NCBI RefSeq assembly: GCF_000521865.1
Contig: NZ_JAME01000004.1
Span: 124,001 to 188,000 of the forward strand
Direction of reading: 5' to 3'
From: Roseivivax isoporae LMG 25204
Lineage (GTDB): Bacteria; Pseudomonadota; Alphaproteobacteria; Rhodobacterales; Rhodobacteraceae
DNA: 64,000 nt
The notes under the pieces were generated by a model, which had not been told where the DNA came from, ran no database searches, and worked only from the letters and a program-made list of their open reading frames with translations. Both the position numbers and the translations under genes were made by a program. Positions 53,360 to 62,900 of this stretch are shown one piece after another. How positions within the stretch are numbered: position 1 is the stretch's first letter; the number at the start of each line of letters is the position of its first letter.

Positions 53360-54039
53360 TGGCGCGTATCCTAGTCGTCGACGACGAACACCAGATCCGG
53401 CGCTTCCTGCGCATCGCGCTTGAAGCCGAGGGGCATACCGTGATCGAGGCGGCGACCGCCCGGCAGGGCATCGCGCAGGCCGCGACCGCGTCGCCCGACG
53501 TGCTGATTCTCGATCTCGGCCTGCCCGACCGCGACGGCAAGGAGGCGCTGCGCGAGATCCGCCGCTGGTCGGACGTGCCGGCGCTCGTGCTCTCGGTCCG
53601 CTCGGACGAGAGCGAGAAGGTCGCGGCGCTCGACCTCGGCGCACAGGATTACGTGACGAAGCCCTTCGGGACCCGCGAGCTGCTGGCGCGGCTGCGCGGG
53701 CTGGTGCGCGACCGCGGCCCGGACCGCGAGACCACCGCGCGGATCGAGATCGGCGGGCTCGTCCTCGACGCGGCGGCGCATTCGGTGCAGCTCGACGGGC
53801 GCCAGATCGCGCTGACCCCCAAGGAGTTCGACCTGCTCTGGTTGCTGGCCTCGCATGCGGGCCGGCTCGTGACGCAGCGGATGGCGCTGCAGACCGTCTG
53901 GGGACCCGCGCATGCCGAGGACAGCCAGTACCTGCGCGTCTTCGTGCGGCAGCTGCGCGCAAAGCTCGGTGACGACGCGGCCGACCCGGTCTGGATCTTC
54001 ACCGAACCGGGGATCGGCTACCGTTTCCGCGAGACGTGA
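53359..54039 (+). CDS. kdpE: KDP operon response regulator KdpE
   Basis: A 226-residue OmpR-family regulator. Receiver: acidic pair DDE at the start, phospho-acceptor in VLILDLGLPDRDG near residue 52, lysine in DYVTKPFG near 100. The winged helix ends QLRAKLGDDAADPVWIFTEPGIGYRF. The KDP-type TEPGIGYR ending supports KdpE. Its start shares an A with the kdpD stop. The probable target is the repeat cluster at 46014-46065. The stop is six bases from a convergent stop. Confidence 0.94.
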   Translation: MARILVVDDEHQIRRFLRIALEAEGHTVIEAATARQGIAQAATASPDVLILDLGLPDRDGKEALREIRRWSDVPALVLSVRSDESEKVAALDLGAQDYVTKPFGTRELLARLRGLVRDRGPDRETTARIEIGGLVLDAAAHSVQLDGRQIALTPKEFDLLWLLASHAGRLVTQRMALQTVWGPAHAEDSQYLRVFVRQLRAKLGDDAADPVWIFTEPGIGYRFRET

Positions 54040-54045
54040 GGCGGC

Positions 54046-55125
54046 TCAGTCGGCCGTCTCGTCGAGCTTTGCCGGCGCGAGGCTTGCGTAATAGGCCGCG
54101 AGCGCCGCGATGTCCTCGTCTGTAAGCTCCTGCGCGGCGTGGTGCATGAGCTCGGACACCCGCCCGCCGCCGCGATTGCCGTCGCGCCAGAGCCGAAGCT
54201 GCTGCGCGAGGTAGGGCTCGTATTGTCCGGCAAGCGAGGGGAATGCGGGGTTCAGGGGCTCGGGCCAGGGACCGTGGCAGGCGCGGCAGGCGGGCACCTC
54301 GTCGGTGCCGCTCTCGGCGGCCAGCGCGCGGCCGCGCTCGGCCGGGCCCTCGGGCGCGGTGGCGGAGCCAGATGGCGCAGTGGCGGAAAACGCTGCGGCA
54401 AGTTCGCCGATCGCCGCCTCGGGCACGTGCGACATCGCCTCGGCCATGATGCCGCTGTCGCGCCGGCCCGAGCGGTAGGCCTCGAGCGCGGCCGTGATGT
54501 AGCTTTCGGACAGGATGTCGAGCCGCGGGATGTGGGGGTTGCCGGACACTCCGTCCTGCCCGTGGCACATGGCGCAATACTGCCCGTCCGGGCGTTCGGT
54601 CAGCTCCGCATATGTGGCTGCGTCCATCTCCTCCACCACGCTCAGGAAGGACACGAGCGGCCAGACGTCGTCGGGCCGCTCCGCGGGCCAGCCCGGCATG
54701 CCGCTCATCTTCACGCCCTGATGCACGATCCAGTGCAGTTCCGCCGGGTCCCAGTCGCCCACCGCCTCGGTGATGTGCGGCGGCTCGGGCACCATGGCCC
54801 GCACGGTCGCGCTGCGCTCTGCTCCGGGGCGCGCATGGCAATGCGTGCAGGCGCTGTCGAAATGGCCCGCGCCGAGCCTGACCATCGCGTCCGAGGCCAG
54901 GTCGGCAGGCGGCTCGGCATGGGCACGCAGGTCGACCGAGTTGCGGAAGGTGGTGTGCAGCACCCAGCTGACGCCAGGAAGATGTCCGACCTTGGCCGAC
55001 ACGTTGTAGAGACCGAAGGCCACGACCGACCCGCCGGCGATGCCGCCGAGGATCGCCAGCGCGCCGAGGGTCCGGCCCACCGTGGGCCAGTGCGGGGGGC
55101 GGGTGAAGAGGTCGCGCCAGGTCAT
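54046..55125 (-). CDS. Membrane-anchored triheme cytochrome c of the oxidase operon
   Basis: A 359-residue protein with one N-terminal helix (about residues 18-40) and three c-type heme sites: CTHCH near residue 92, CAMCH near 186 and CRACH near 284. The last domain has FPSLAGQYEPYLAQQLRLW, typical of c4-type cytochromes. As last gene of the oxidase operon it probably donates electrons to the oxidase. It overlaps ctaG by ATGA. An alternative role as part of a dehydrogenase is less likely from context. Confidence 0.88.
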   Translation of the reverse strand: MTWRDLFTRPPHWPTVGRTLGALAILGGIAGGSVVAFGLYNVSAKVGHLPGVSWVLHTTFRNSVDLRAHAEPPADLASDAMVRLGAGHFDSACTHCHARPGAERSATVRAMVPEPPHITEAVGDWDPAELHWIVHQGVKMSGMPGWPAERPDDVWPLVSFLSVVEEMDAATYAELTERPDGQYCAMCHGQDGVSGNPHIPRLDILSESYITAALEAYRSGRRDSGIMAEAMSHVPEAAIGELAAAFSATAPSGSATAPEGPAERGRALAAESGTDEVPACRACHGPWPEPLNPAFPSLAGQYEPYLAQQLRLWRDGNRGGGRVSELMHHAAQELTDEDIAALAAYYASLAPAKLDETAD

Positions 55126-55688
55126 GCGGGGGTCTCGCGCAGCGTGCGGGCGGTCAGGGCCAGCCCGCCGATGAGGTAGACGGGCGTGCCGATGGCGAGC
55201 ATCAGGATGCCGCCGACCTGCTGGCCCGAGAGATCCGGCGCCCGGCCGCAGAGCGCGGCGTAGAGGTCGTTCGGCGCGAGGACGAGAAGCGCGCCGAGCA
55301 ACGTCATGTGCATCGACGTCAGCAGGAGGCCGCCCGCGCCGGCAAGCGGTGCAGCCGGGGGCAGGGCGCTGGCCCAGACGGCGACGCCCGCCGCGAGGAA
55401 CAGCGCCTGTTCGAGCACGAGCCAGGCACCCGTCGTCTGCGCGGCGGCATGCGCCAGCGGCAGGTGGAAGCCCCAGACCACGGCGAATTCGAGCGCGGCG
55501 GCGACCGCCACCGGCGGCGCGTGGCGGCCGAGCGCGGGCAGGCCCAGCACGAGGAGCGGCGCCGCGATGGCGACGAGCGTCATGTGGCGCAGCATGTGCG
55601 CGGGAAACGGTCCGAGGACGGCGGTCCAGTCGGGCCCCCAGGCGAGCGCCAGCACGGCCAGCGCGGGAAGGAGGAACGCCGCGCGCAT
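55122..55688 (-). CDS. ctaG: Cytochrome c oxidase assembly factor CtaG (caa3_CtaG family)
   Basis: A 188-residue membrane protein with about five helices. It shows the family start HMLRHMTLVAIAAPLLVLGLP and later STHM-like SMHMTLLGALLVLAPNDLY. The caa3_CtaG family is needed for CuB insertion or oxidase assembly in Gram-positive and some proteobacterial caa3 oxidases. It is unrelated to the Cox11-type protein that is also called CtaG. Its family is usually longer (about 250), so this is a short version. Overlaps on both sides tie it to the oxidase genes. Confidence 0.82.
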   Translation of the reverse strand: MRAAFLLPALAVLALAWGPDWTAVLGPFPAHMLRHMTLVAIAAPLLVLGLPALGRHAPPVAVAAALEFAVVWGFHLPLAHAAAQTTGAWLVLEQALFLAAGVAVWASALPPAAPLAGAGGLLLTSMHMTLLGALLVLAPNDLYAALCGRAPDLSGQQVGGILMLAIGTPVYLIGGLALTARTLRETPA

Positions 55689-56050
55689 CAGAGGCAGGTC
55701 TCGATGAAGAGCGCGGGCATGCCCACGAAGATCACGCCGATCGCCGACACGATGGCGAGGAGCCAGCCTGCATGTCCGAGGAACTCGCGCCGGTCCTCGA
55801 CCGACGGCCCGTCATGTTCGTAGTCGTAATCGTCGAGGTAATCCCATTGCCGCCACGCGCGCCAGCCGACCACGGCGATGCCGAGGAGTGCCACCGCCGT
55901 CGCGATGCCGATGCCGAGCCGCGCCGCCGCCGGATCGGGGCCGCGCGCGCAGACCGAGGCGGTCCAGCCGTAGACCACGCAGAAGTGCAGCGCCCAGATC
56001 GTGGGCGCCGAGATCATGTGCCAGAGGCTCGATTCCCGCGGTCCCAGCAT
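55688..56050 (-). CDS. Small membrane protein of the oxidase operon, function unknown
   Basis: A 120-residue protein with three hydrophobic segments: about residues 15-30, 46-64 and 94-115. Between them is an acidic stretch, YLDDYDYEHDGPSVEDRREF. The start at 56050 shares bases with the coxAC stop and its stop with the ctaG start (TGATG), so it is certainly translated within the operon. It may take the place of subunit IV or help assembly, but I recognise no named family. Confidence 0.75.
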   Translation of the reverse strand: MLGPRESSLWHMISAPTIWALHFCVVYGWTASVCARGPDPAAARLGIGIATAVALLGIAVVGWRAWRQWDYLDDYDYEHDGPSVEDRREFLGHAGWLLAIVSAIGVIFVGMPALFIETCL

Positions 56051-58650
56051 CAGAGCATCCTCGGCAGGATGCCGATCATGGCGGCGGTGATCAGGCAGGT
56101 GACGACGAGGAAGTGCCAGAACAGCGTGGTGTTCCACAGGTCGGCATCATAGCGCGGCGTGAGTTTGCCGAAGATCGACCCGGCCAGGCAATAGCCCTGC
56201 ATGATGACGCCCGCGCCCACATGCGCGCAGGTCCAGACGACGAGCGCCCACATCATCGCCGGGTAGACATGGGTCGCGGGTTCGAGCCCCGGCCACCAGA
56301 CCGCCAGCACGAGCGCAGTGGCCCCCGCGATGCCGAGGAGCGGCGCCGCCCCGAGGAGGAGGCGGGCTGTGAGGACGTTGCCCGACCGGTTCACCCCGCG
56401 GGCGATGCGCGTCGCGGCCCAGCTTGCCGCGAAGGCCGCGGCGGCGAGCCCGGCAAAGGCCGGATCGGCGTGCACCGCGTTCTCGGGCGGGAAGTCCGGC
56501 CGCGCGGTCCAGTAGAAGAACACGCCGAAGATCAGGCTGGCAAAGGCCGTGGCATCGCCCAGCATGGTGATGAAGACGCCCCACCAGCCCGGGGCGCGCG
56601 GGCCCGACACGTAGGTCGGCAGGCGCAGGCCGAGGCCCGCATCCTTCATCGGCTTCTCGGGCACGAGCGCGGTCGAGGTCCAGAGCCAGTAGATCACGCA
56701 GGCGATGGCGAGGATCCCGCAGACGATGGCGGGCGGGTACATGTGGAAGGTCGGGAAGATGAACGCGCCGCCGGTGAAGACCGCCGCCCAGATCGTGCAC
56801 CATGCCGGGCCGGTGATCCGCGCCACGTGCTGCGGCACCGCGTCCACGGCCGAGGTCACGATCGTCTCGCGCAGCCCCTCGGGCGCATCGGGAATGTAGA
56901 AGCGGCCCGCATCCATCCGCTCGAGCAGCTTCGGCTGGTCCCAGAGCGGGTAGCGCGAGGTGATGTAGGGCACCGACCGCGATCCCCAGCCCGGGTCGGG
57001 GATGTCGTGCGCCCATTCCAGCGTGCCGCCGCCCCACGGGTTGCGCTCGGTCAGGGGCTGCCGCGATTTCGGCCGCAGGAGGTCGTAGGCGAAGACGAGG
57101 ATGCCCGACGCCACGACGAAGGCGCCGATCGTCGACACCATGTTGAGCCAGTCCCAGCCGATGTCGCCGGGATAGGTGAAGACCCGCCGCGGCATGCCCT
57201 TGAGCCCGGTGAGGTGCATGGGCAGGAAGCACAGGTTGAAGCCGGTGAAGGTCAGCCAGAACGACCAGCGGCCCAGCCTGTCCGACATCTTCTTCTTCGC
57301 GAAGAAGGGGTAGAAGTAGTAGACGCCCCCGATGATCGGGAAGATCATGCCGCCGAACAGCGTGTAGTGCAGGTGCGCCACGATGAAATAGGTGTCGTGC
57401 ACCTGCCAGTCGAAGGGCGCGAGCGCGATCATGATGCCGGTGAGCCCCCCCGCGGTGAAGATCGCGACGGCCCCCGCGATCCACAGCATCGGCTGGATCA
57501 TCCGCACCCGGCCCACCATCAGCGTGGCGACGAAGGCGAAGATCTGCACGCCGGTCGGGATCACCACCGCCTCGGAGGCGGCGGAGAAGAAGCCGAGCGA
57601 GAGCGACGGCAGACCGGTGGTGAACATGTGGTGCACCCAGAGCCCGAAGCTCAGGAACCCGGTACCGACGGCCGACAGCACGATCCAGTTGTAGCCCATG
57701 ATCGGGCGGCGCGCGGCCGTGGGGATCACCATCGCGGCGATGGCGATGGACGGCAGGAAGATGATGTAGACCTCCGGGTGGCCGAAGATCCAGAACAGGT
57801 GCTGCCAGAGCAGCGGATCGCCGCCCCGCTCGGGGTCGAAGAACGGCCAGTCGAAGGACCGCTGCATCTCGAACAGGAAGTCGCCCGCGATGAGCGGCGG
57901 GAAGGCAAAGAGGATCATGCCGCCGACGACGAGCACGTACCACGCGTAGAGCGGCATCAGGTTGATGCGCATGCCGGGCGGCCGGCACTTGATCACGCCC
58001 ACGATGAGCTCGACCGCCGCGGCGATCGAGGCGACCTCGATGAACGAGAGGCCGAGGAGCCAGATGTCGCTGCCCGGTCCCTCGGATTCGGTGGCGAGCG
58101 GCGGATACATGAACCAGCCGGAATCGGGCGCGATCCCGAACAGCACCGAGCTCAGCACGAAGATGCCGCCGATCAGGAACGACCAGTAGCCATAGGCGGA
58201 CAGGCGGGGGAACGGCATGTCCCGCGCGCCGAGGAATGCCGGCAGCAGCAGGATCGAGATCGCCTCGAACATCGGCACGGCGAAGAGGAACATCATCGCC
58301 GAGCCGTGCATGGTGAAGAACTGGTTGAACGTGTCCGCCGACAGGAAGTCGTTCTCGGGCACGGCGAGCTGCACGCGCATCAGGAGCGCGAGAAGCCCCG
58401 CCGCCAGCATGAAGGCGAAGGCGGTCAGCGAATACCAGGCGCCGACCTCGGAATTGTTCACCGCCGACCAGTAGCGCCAGCCCGGCGGCTCAGCCCAGAC
58501 CGCGCGCAGCCGTTCCTCCTGCGCCTTGCGCAGCTCGGGATCGACGGGTTCGTCGAGCATCTCCTCCGTCGGGGGATAGATGCCCTCGGGGCGGGCGTCG
58601 TCCGCGTTCTCGAGCACGCGGCGCGACATGGACTGGGTGATGTCGGTCAT
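56050..58650 (-). CDS. Cytochrome c oxidase subunit I-III fusion (CoxA-CoxC)
   Basis: An 866-residue membrane protein. Residues about 60-570 are subunit I with heme ligands H115 (FFTMHGSAMMF) and H426/H428 (AHLHYTLFGG), the CuB/Tyr motif H291-P-E293-V-Y295 and H340-H341. The glutamate in GHPEVY marks an A1-type proton pump. Residues about 620-866 are a subunit III-like domain (GDATAFASLIFGVFFYW, FWHFLVVTCLI). Fused I-III subunits are known from caa3 and aa3 oxidases. It overlaps coxB by ATGA. Confidence 0.94.
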   Translation of the reverse strand: MTDITQSMSRRVLENADDARPEGIYPPTEEMLDEPVDPELRKAQEERLRAVWAEPPGWRYWSAVNNSEVGAWYSLTAFAFMLAAGLLALLMRVQLAVPENDFLSADTFNQFFTMHGSAMMFLFAVPMFEAISILLLPAFLGARDMPFPRLSAYGYWSFLIGGIFVLSSVLFGIAPDSGWFMYPPLATESEGPGSDIWLLGLSFIEVASIAAAVELIVGVIKCRPPGMRINLMPLYAWYVLVVGGMILFAFPPLIAGDFLFEMQRSFDWPFFDPERGGDPLLWQHLFWIFGHPEVYIIFLPSIAIAAMVIPTAARRPIMGYNWIVLSAVGTGFLSFGLWVHHMFTTGLPSLSLGFFSAASEAVVIPTGVQIFAFVATLMVGRVRMIQPMLWIAGAVAIFTAGGLTGIMIALAPFDWQVHDTYFIVAHLHYTLFGGMIFPIIGGVYYFYPFFAKKKMSDRLGRWSFWLTFTGFNLCFLPMHLTGLKGMPRRVFTYPGDIGWDWLNMVSTIGAFVVASGILVFAYDLLRPKSRQPLTERNPWGGGTLEWAHDIPDPGWGSRSVPYITSRYPLWDQPKLLERMDAGRFYIPDAPEGLRETIVTSAVDAVPQHVARITGPAWCTIWAAVFTGGAFIFPTFHMYPPAIVCGILAIACVIYWLWTSTALVPEKPMKDAGLGLRLPTYVSGPRAPGWWGVFITMLGDATAFASLIFGVFFYWTARPDFPPENAVHADPAFAGLAAAAFAASWAATRIARGVNRSGNVLTARLLLGAAPLLGIAGATALVLAVWWPGLEPATHVYPAMMWALVVWTCAHVGAGVIMQGYCLAGSIFGKLTPRYDADLWNTTLFWHFLVVTCLITAAMIGILPRML

Positions 58651-59666
58651 GTCAGGCCCTCGAGATAGGCGGCGAGCGCCGAGAGGTCGTCATCGCTCAG
58701 GTGGTCGTAGCCGGGCATCATCGCGCCGGGCTTGATCGCCTCGGGATCCCGGATCCAGCGCATCAGCGCTTCGGCGGTCATGGGAAGAATACCGGCGGCC
58801 AGCGACACTCGGCCGCCCACATGCGTGAGGTCGGGCCCGACCCTGCCCGAGGCGGCCGTGCCGCGCACGGCGTGGCAGGCGCCGCAGCCCTCGGCGTTGA
58901 ACACGGCCTGTCCGCGGCGCGCCGCGTCGCTCTCGGGCGGGACGGCGGGCGCGGCCTCCTTCTCGAGCCAGGCGGCGAAGGCGTCCTCGTCCATCACCAC
59001 GGCGCCCAGGGCCATGAGCGCGTGGCTCTCGCCGCAGAACTCGGCGCACTGGCCGCGGAACTCGCCCGCGCGGGTGGGCTCCAGCGACATCCGCGTCTCG
59101 CGGCCGGGGATCATGTCGGTCTTGCCACCGAGCGCGGGGATCCAGAACGAGTGGATCACCCGGTGGGCGTTCAACGTGATCTCGCTGCGCCGGCCCACGG
59201 GCAGGCGGATCTCGTTCGCGGACACGACGGGCGTCTCGGCCCCGTCCGGCAGGTACTCGACCCGCCACCACCAAGATTCGCCCGTGACGCTGACCGTCAG
59301 GCCCGATCCCGGTGCGCGCTGCTCGGGCATCTCGGACAGGGCAAAGGACAGAAGGCCCGCCAGAACCACGGTCGGAAAGACGATGCCGCCGCCGATGATG
59401 AGCCATTCCGCCGCCCGCGCGGACAGCGGCCGCGTGTCGATGCGCGAGACGTAGACGAGCAGCCCGTTCATCAGGACCCACAGGATCACCGCGCCGCCGA
59501 GCATCCACCAGAAGAGCCGGGCGAGGACCTCGGCATCGCGGCCCGCGGGGTCGAGCACGGACTGGACGCCGGAACATCCCCCGAGAAGGATCGCGATCAG
59601 GACGGCCGGAAGGACACGCCCCACGTTCAGCGGATCCCTGCCCGCGCGGCGGCGGCTGCCCGCCAT
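58647..59666 (-). CDS. coxB: Cytochrome c oxidase subunit II with fused cytochrome c (caa3-type CoxB)
   Basis: A 339-residue lipoprotein. The lipobox LLGGC puts lipidation at C31. Two helices follow (about 55-75 and 90-112), then the CuA domain with WWWRVEYLP and CAEFCGESHALM, and a C-terminal cytochrome c domain with CGACH near 257 and a distal PGAMMPGYDHL methionine. This makes the oxidase caa3-like, accepting electrons from cytochrome c or directly through its own heme. The start at 59666 is preferred for the lipoprotein signal; an upstream ATG at 59711 adds only a proline-rich tail. Confidence 0.92.
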   Translation of the reverse strand: MAGSRRRAGRDPLNVGRVLPAVLIAILLGGCSGVQSVLDPAGRDAEVLARLFWWMLGGAVILWVLMNGLLVYVSRIDTRPLSARAAEWLIIGGGIVFPTVVLAGLLSFALSEMPEQRAPGSGLTVSVTGESWWWRVEYLPDGAETPVVSANEIRLPVGRRSEITLNAHRVIHSFWIPALGGKTDMIPGRETRMSLEPTRAGEFRGQCAEFCGESHALMALGAVVMDEDAFAAWLEKEAAPAVPPESDAARRGQAVFNAEGCGACHAVRGTAASGRVGPDLTHVGGRVSLAAGILPMTAEALMRWIRDPEAIKPGAMMPGYDHLSDDDLSALAAYLEGLT

Positions 59667-59862
59667 GCGATCCTGCGGCTGGGGCGGGAGGGGCAGGCGC
59701 CCCGGTGGCAAAACATCAGGACTGACTCCGCGCAGTGGATGTCAACGTGGGCAGACAGGTTCCAGACTAGACGCGGTGCCGGGCGGATCAACTGGCCGTG
59801 ATCGACATGTCAGCGGATCGGGGCAGGGCGGTCACACCTCTACGCGGACGGGTGGACCGAAG

Positions 59863-59880
59863 TTCCGCCCTCGGGCGGAA
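59863..59880. other. Perfect hairpin in the cox upstream region
   Basis: TTCCGCCC pairs with GGGCGGAA across a two-base centre. It lies between the terminator of the large repeat protein and the cox operon, and may reinforce termination or be an operator. Confidence 0.35.
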
Positions 59881-59885
59881 AACTT

Positions 59886-59917
59886 GGGGGCGCCCGCAGA
59901 GCCGTGCGGGCGCCCCC
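59886..59917 (-). terminator. Terminator of the large repeat-protein gene
   Basis: A perfect 13-bp stem (GGGGGCGCCCGCA and its complement) with a six-base loop begins nine bases after the stop. On the minus strand it is followed by AAGTTTT. This is the best intrinsic terminator in the window and insulates the cox operon. Confidence 0.85.
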
Positions 59918-59925
59918 GTGAATGG

Positions 59926-62900
59926 TCAGATGGCGAACACGTCCGCCGGTTCGAGGGTCACGTCGACCCAGTAGTTCGAGGCATTGTAGCTTGCCAGCGG
60001 GAAGACGTTGGTCTGGCCCGCGTTGAACACGCCGTTGCCGTTCGCCAGCGCGCTCGACGGGGCTGACAGCACGCCGTCCGGGCCGATCCATTCGTCGGCG
60101 AAGAAGTTCGGCGTGAAGGCATAGTTCTGGGTGGTCCCGTAGGACGCGACGTAGACGGCGCCGGCGGTCACGTCGACGGGGGTGTCGAGCAAGCCGATCT
60201 GCCAGCCGGTCATGCCGGGCGTCGACGTCACGGTGACCTGCGCCAGCTTCTGGCCGTTGCCGTCCCAGAGGTTGAGCACGCGGGAATCGGTGTCGTCCGC
60301 GTCCGCCGCGCCGCGCCAGTAGCGCAGCGAGGTGATCTGTCCGTCCTCGGCCGACACGAATTCCAGCCCGAGCTCGTAGTCGGTCGGATCGTTGGTGACG
60401 ATCTGTGCCGGGGCGTTGCCGGGGCCGAACAGGGTCGACGCGTTGGCGGATACCTCGTCGGGATTGTCGGGCACGGTCACGGTGATGGACGTGGTCACCG
60501 CCGGATTGGCGCCGTCCGACACCGAGACGTCGAGCTGGTAGACATTGTCCCCGTTCGCGTCGGTCGGGGCCTCGAAATCCGGTGCCTCCACGAAGGTCAC
60601 GAGCCCCGTCGTCGGGTTCACCGTGAACCGGGCCGCGTCGGCGCCGCCGGCGATCGCGAAGATCAGCGTGTCGCTGTCGGCATCCGCCGCCGTCAGCGTC
60701 GTGACCGCGGTGCTGTTCTCGGCGCCGGTGATGTTCGACGTGGCCAGGGTGAAGACCGGCGCGTCGTTCACGACCTCGATCTCGCGGAACACCACGTCGA
60801 CCCAGTAGTTCGAGGCGAGGTAGGTCGATGTCGGCAGGACGCCAGTCGCGCCCGCATTGTACACGCCGTTGCCGAAGCCGCCGTTGTTGGCGGGGGCGAG
60901 CAGCGTGCCGTCGAGGCTGGGCCGGTCGGTGACGAAGTAGTTCTGCGTCACGACGTAGTTCTGCGTCGTGCCGTAGGACACCACGTAGTTCTGGCCCGCG
61001 CTGACCGAGACCGGCGCGTCGAGGAGCACCGTCTGCCAGCCGACCTGCCCGGGATCCGAGCTGATCGTGCCGCTGGCGAGCAGCGTGCCCGACGCCGTCC
61101 AGAGGTTGATCGTGCGCTCGTCGGTATCCGTGGCATCCGCCGCTCCGCGCCAGTAGCGCAGCGCGTCGATCTCGCCCTCGACCATCGGACGGAAACGCGT
61201 TCCGAGCTCGTAGGTCGTGGGGTCGTTGGTCACCGTCTGGGCGGGCGCGAGGGCCGGCCCGAACAGGGTGGACAGCGGCGCCTCGTCGTCCTGGTCGGTC
61301 AGGGTGACGGTGACCGATTGCGTCACGGGGTTGTGGATGATGTCGCTCACCGTGACGTCGACCTCGTAGACGCCGTCGCCGTTCGCGTCGTTCGGCGCCT
61401 CGAAGTCCGGCGCGTAGAGGAAGGTCAGCGCGCCGGTGACGGAGTCGATGGCGAACCGCGCCGCGTCGGCGCCCCCGCCGATGCCGTAGACGAGGTCGTC
61501 TCCCTCCGGGTCGCTCCCCGTCACGATGCCGGCGAGCAGCGTGTTCTCGGACGCCGTGTAGGCGAGCGGCGAGGTCAGCGTCGGCGCGTCGTTAGTGGTG
61601 GCGGACGGCGCGAAGGTCACGTCGACCCAGTAGTTCGTGGACTGGAACGAGGATTGCGGGAAGATCGCGCCGGCGCCGACGGCGAAGACGCCGTTCGACC
61701 CGCCAGGGGCGCTCAGAATGTCGTCGGGTTCGGTGTAGGTGTCCCCGAAAAAGCCCGGCGTGCCCACGTAGTTGTTCAGCGTCTCGTAGGTCACGACGTA
61801 GTCGCGGCCCGGCAGCAGCGTCACCGGCGTGTCGAGCGTCGCGATCTGCCAGCCGGTTTCGCCCGGGTCGGACACGAACTGGACCGTCGCGAGCAGGTTG
61901 CCCGCGCCGTCCCAGAGCCGGCCCGTCCGCACGTCGGTGTCGCTCGCGTCGGCCTCGGCGCGCCAGTAGCGCAGCTCGGTGACCTCGCCGTACTCCATCG
62001 GCCGGAACCGGGTGCCGAGCTGCAGCGGCGTCGTTTCGTTGAAGAACCGCCCGTCGAAGGTCGTCCAAGGGCTCAGCAGGCTGACGGTCTCGGGCGGCAG
62101 GGGCGCCGTGATCTCGACCGTGCCGCCATCGAGCGACCCGAACGAGGGCATGTTGAGGCTGTCGTCGATCGCTCGGACGCGGACGTCGTAGGTGCCCGCG
62201 GTCAGCGGCAGCCAGGTGTAGGACCAGGTGTTGCGGCCCTCGGCCACGTTCCAGGTCACGCCGCCGTCGAGCGACACCTCGACCAGCGCCACCACGCCGT
62301 CATCGGTCAGCGGGTTGCCGTCGTCGTCGGTCGCGGTGCCGGTCAGGGTGATCTCGGTCAGCGCCGGGATCGTCGCCTGCAGCGAGTCGAACTCGGCCGT
62401 GGCGGCCACGGTGTCGGTCGACTGGATCGCACGGATCAGGTTCTGCGAGGCCAGCACCGCGTCCGCGACACCGGGCTGGATGCCCATGTCGGCGAAGAGG
62501 TTGATGACGAACTGCTGGAGGTCGCGGTTCTCGATGTTGGCGCCGTAGGGCTCGCTGTCATGCTCGTCGCTGAGCGCCCATGTCCAGAACACGGTGCCCG
62601 CGCCGAAGACCAGCGCGCCGCTTTCGGCGCGGTAGAGCGACAGGTTGTGCGTCGCGATGCCGGGCGCGTTGGTGTTGCCCTGGTCGACCAGGATGCCGCC
62701 CCAGGGGATCGTGGTCTCGGACAGGTGCACGAGCCCGGCGGGACGGTTCTCGTCCGTGGGAGAGGTGTTCCATTCGTAGCCGAGGATGCCCTCGGCGATG
62801 TCGAGCTGGCCGCCATTGGCGATGCTCGTGTCGCGCCAGACGCGCAGCGGCGCGAACTCCCCCGGCACGTCCAGCGCGCCGCCGAACTCGCCGGTCCCGT

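Noticed and set aside
59740-59745. Perfect minus-strand TTGACA as -35 of the cox promoter
   Set aside because: No acceptable -10 sequence lies 16-18 bases downstream (GTCCTG at 17), so it was not annotated as a promoter.
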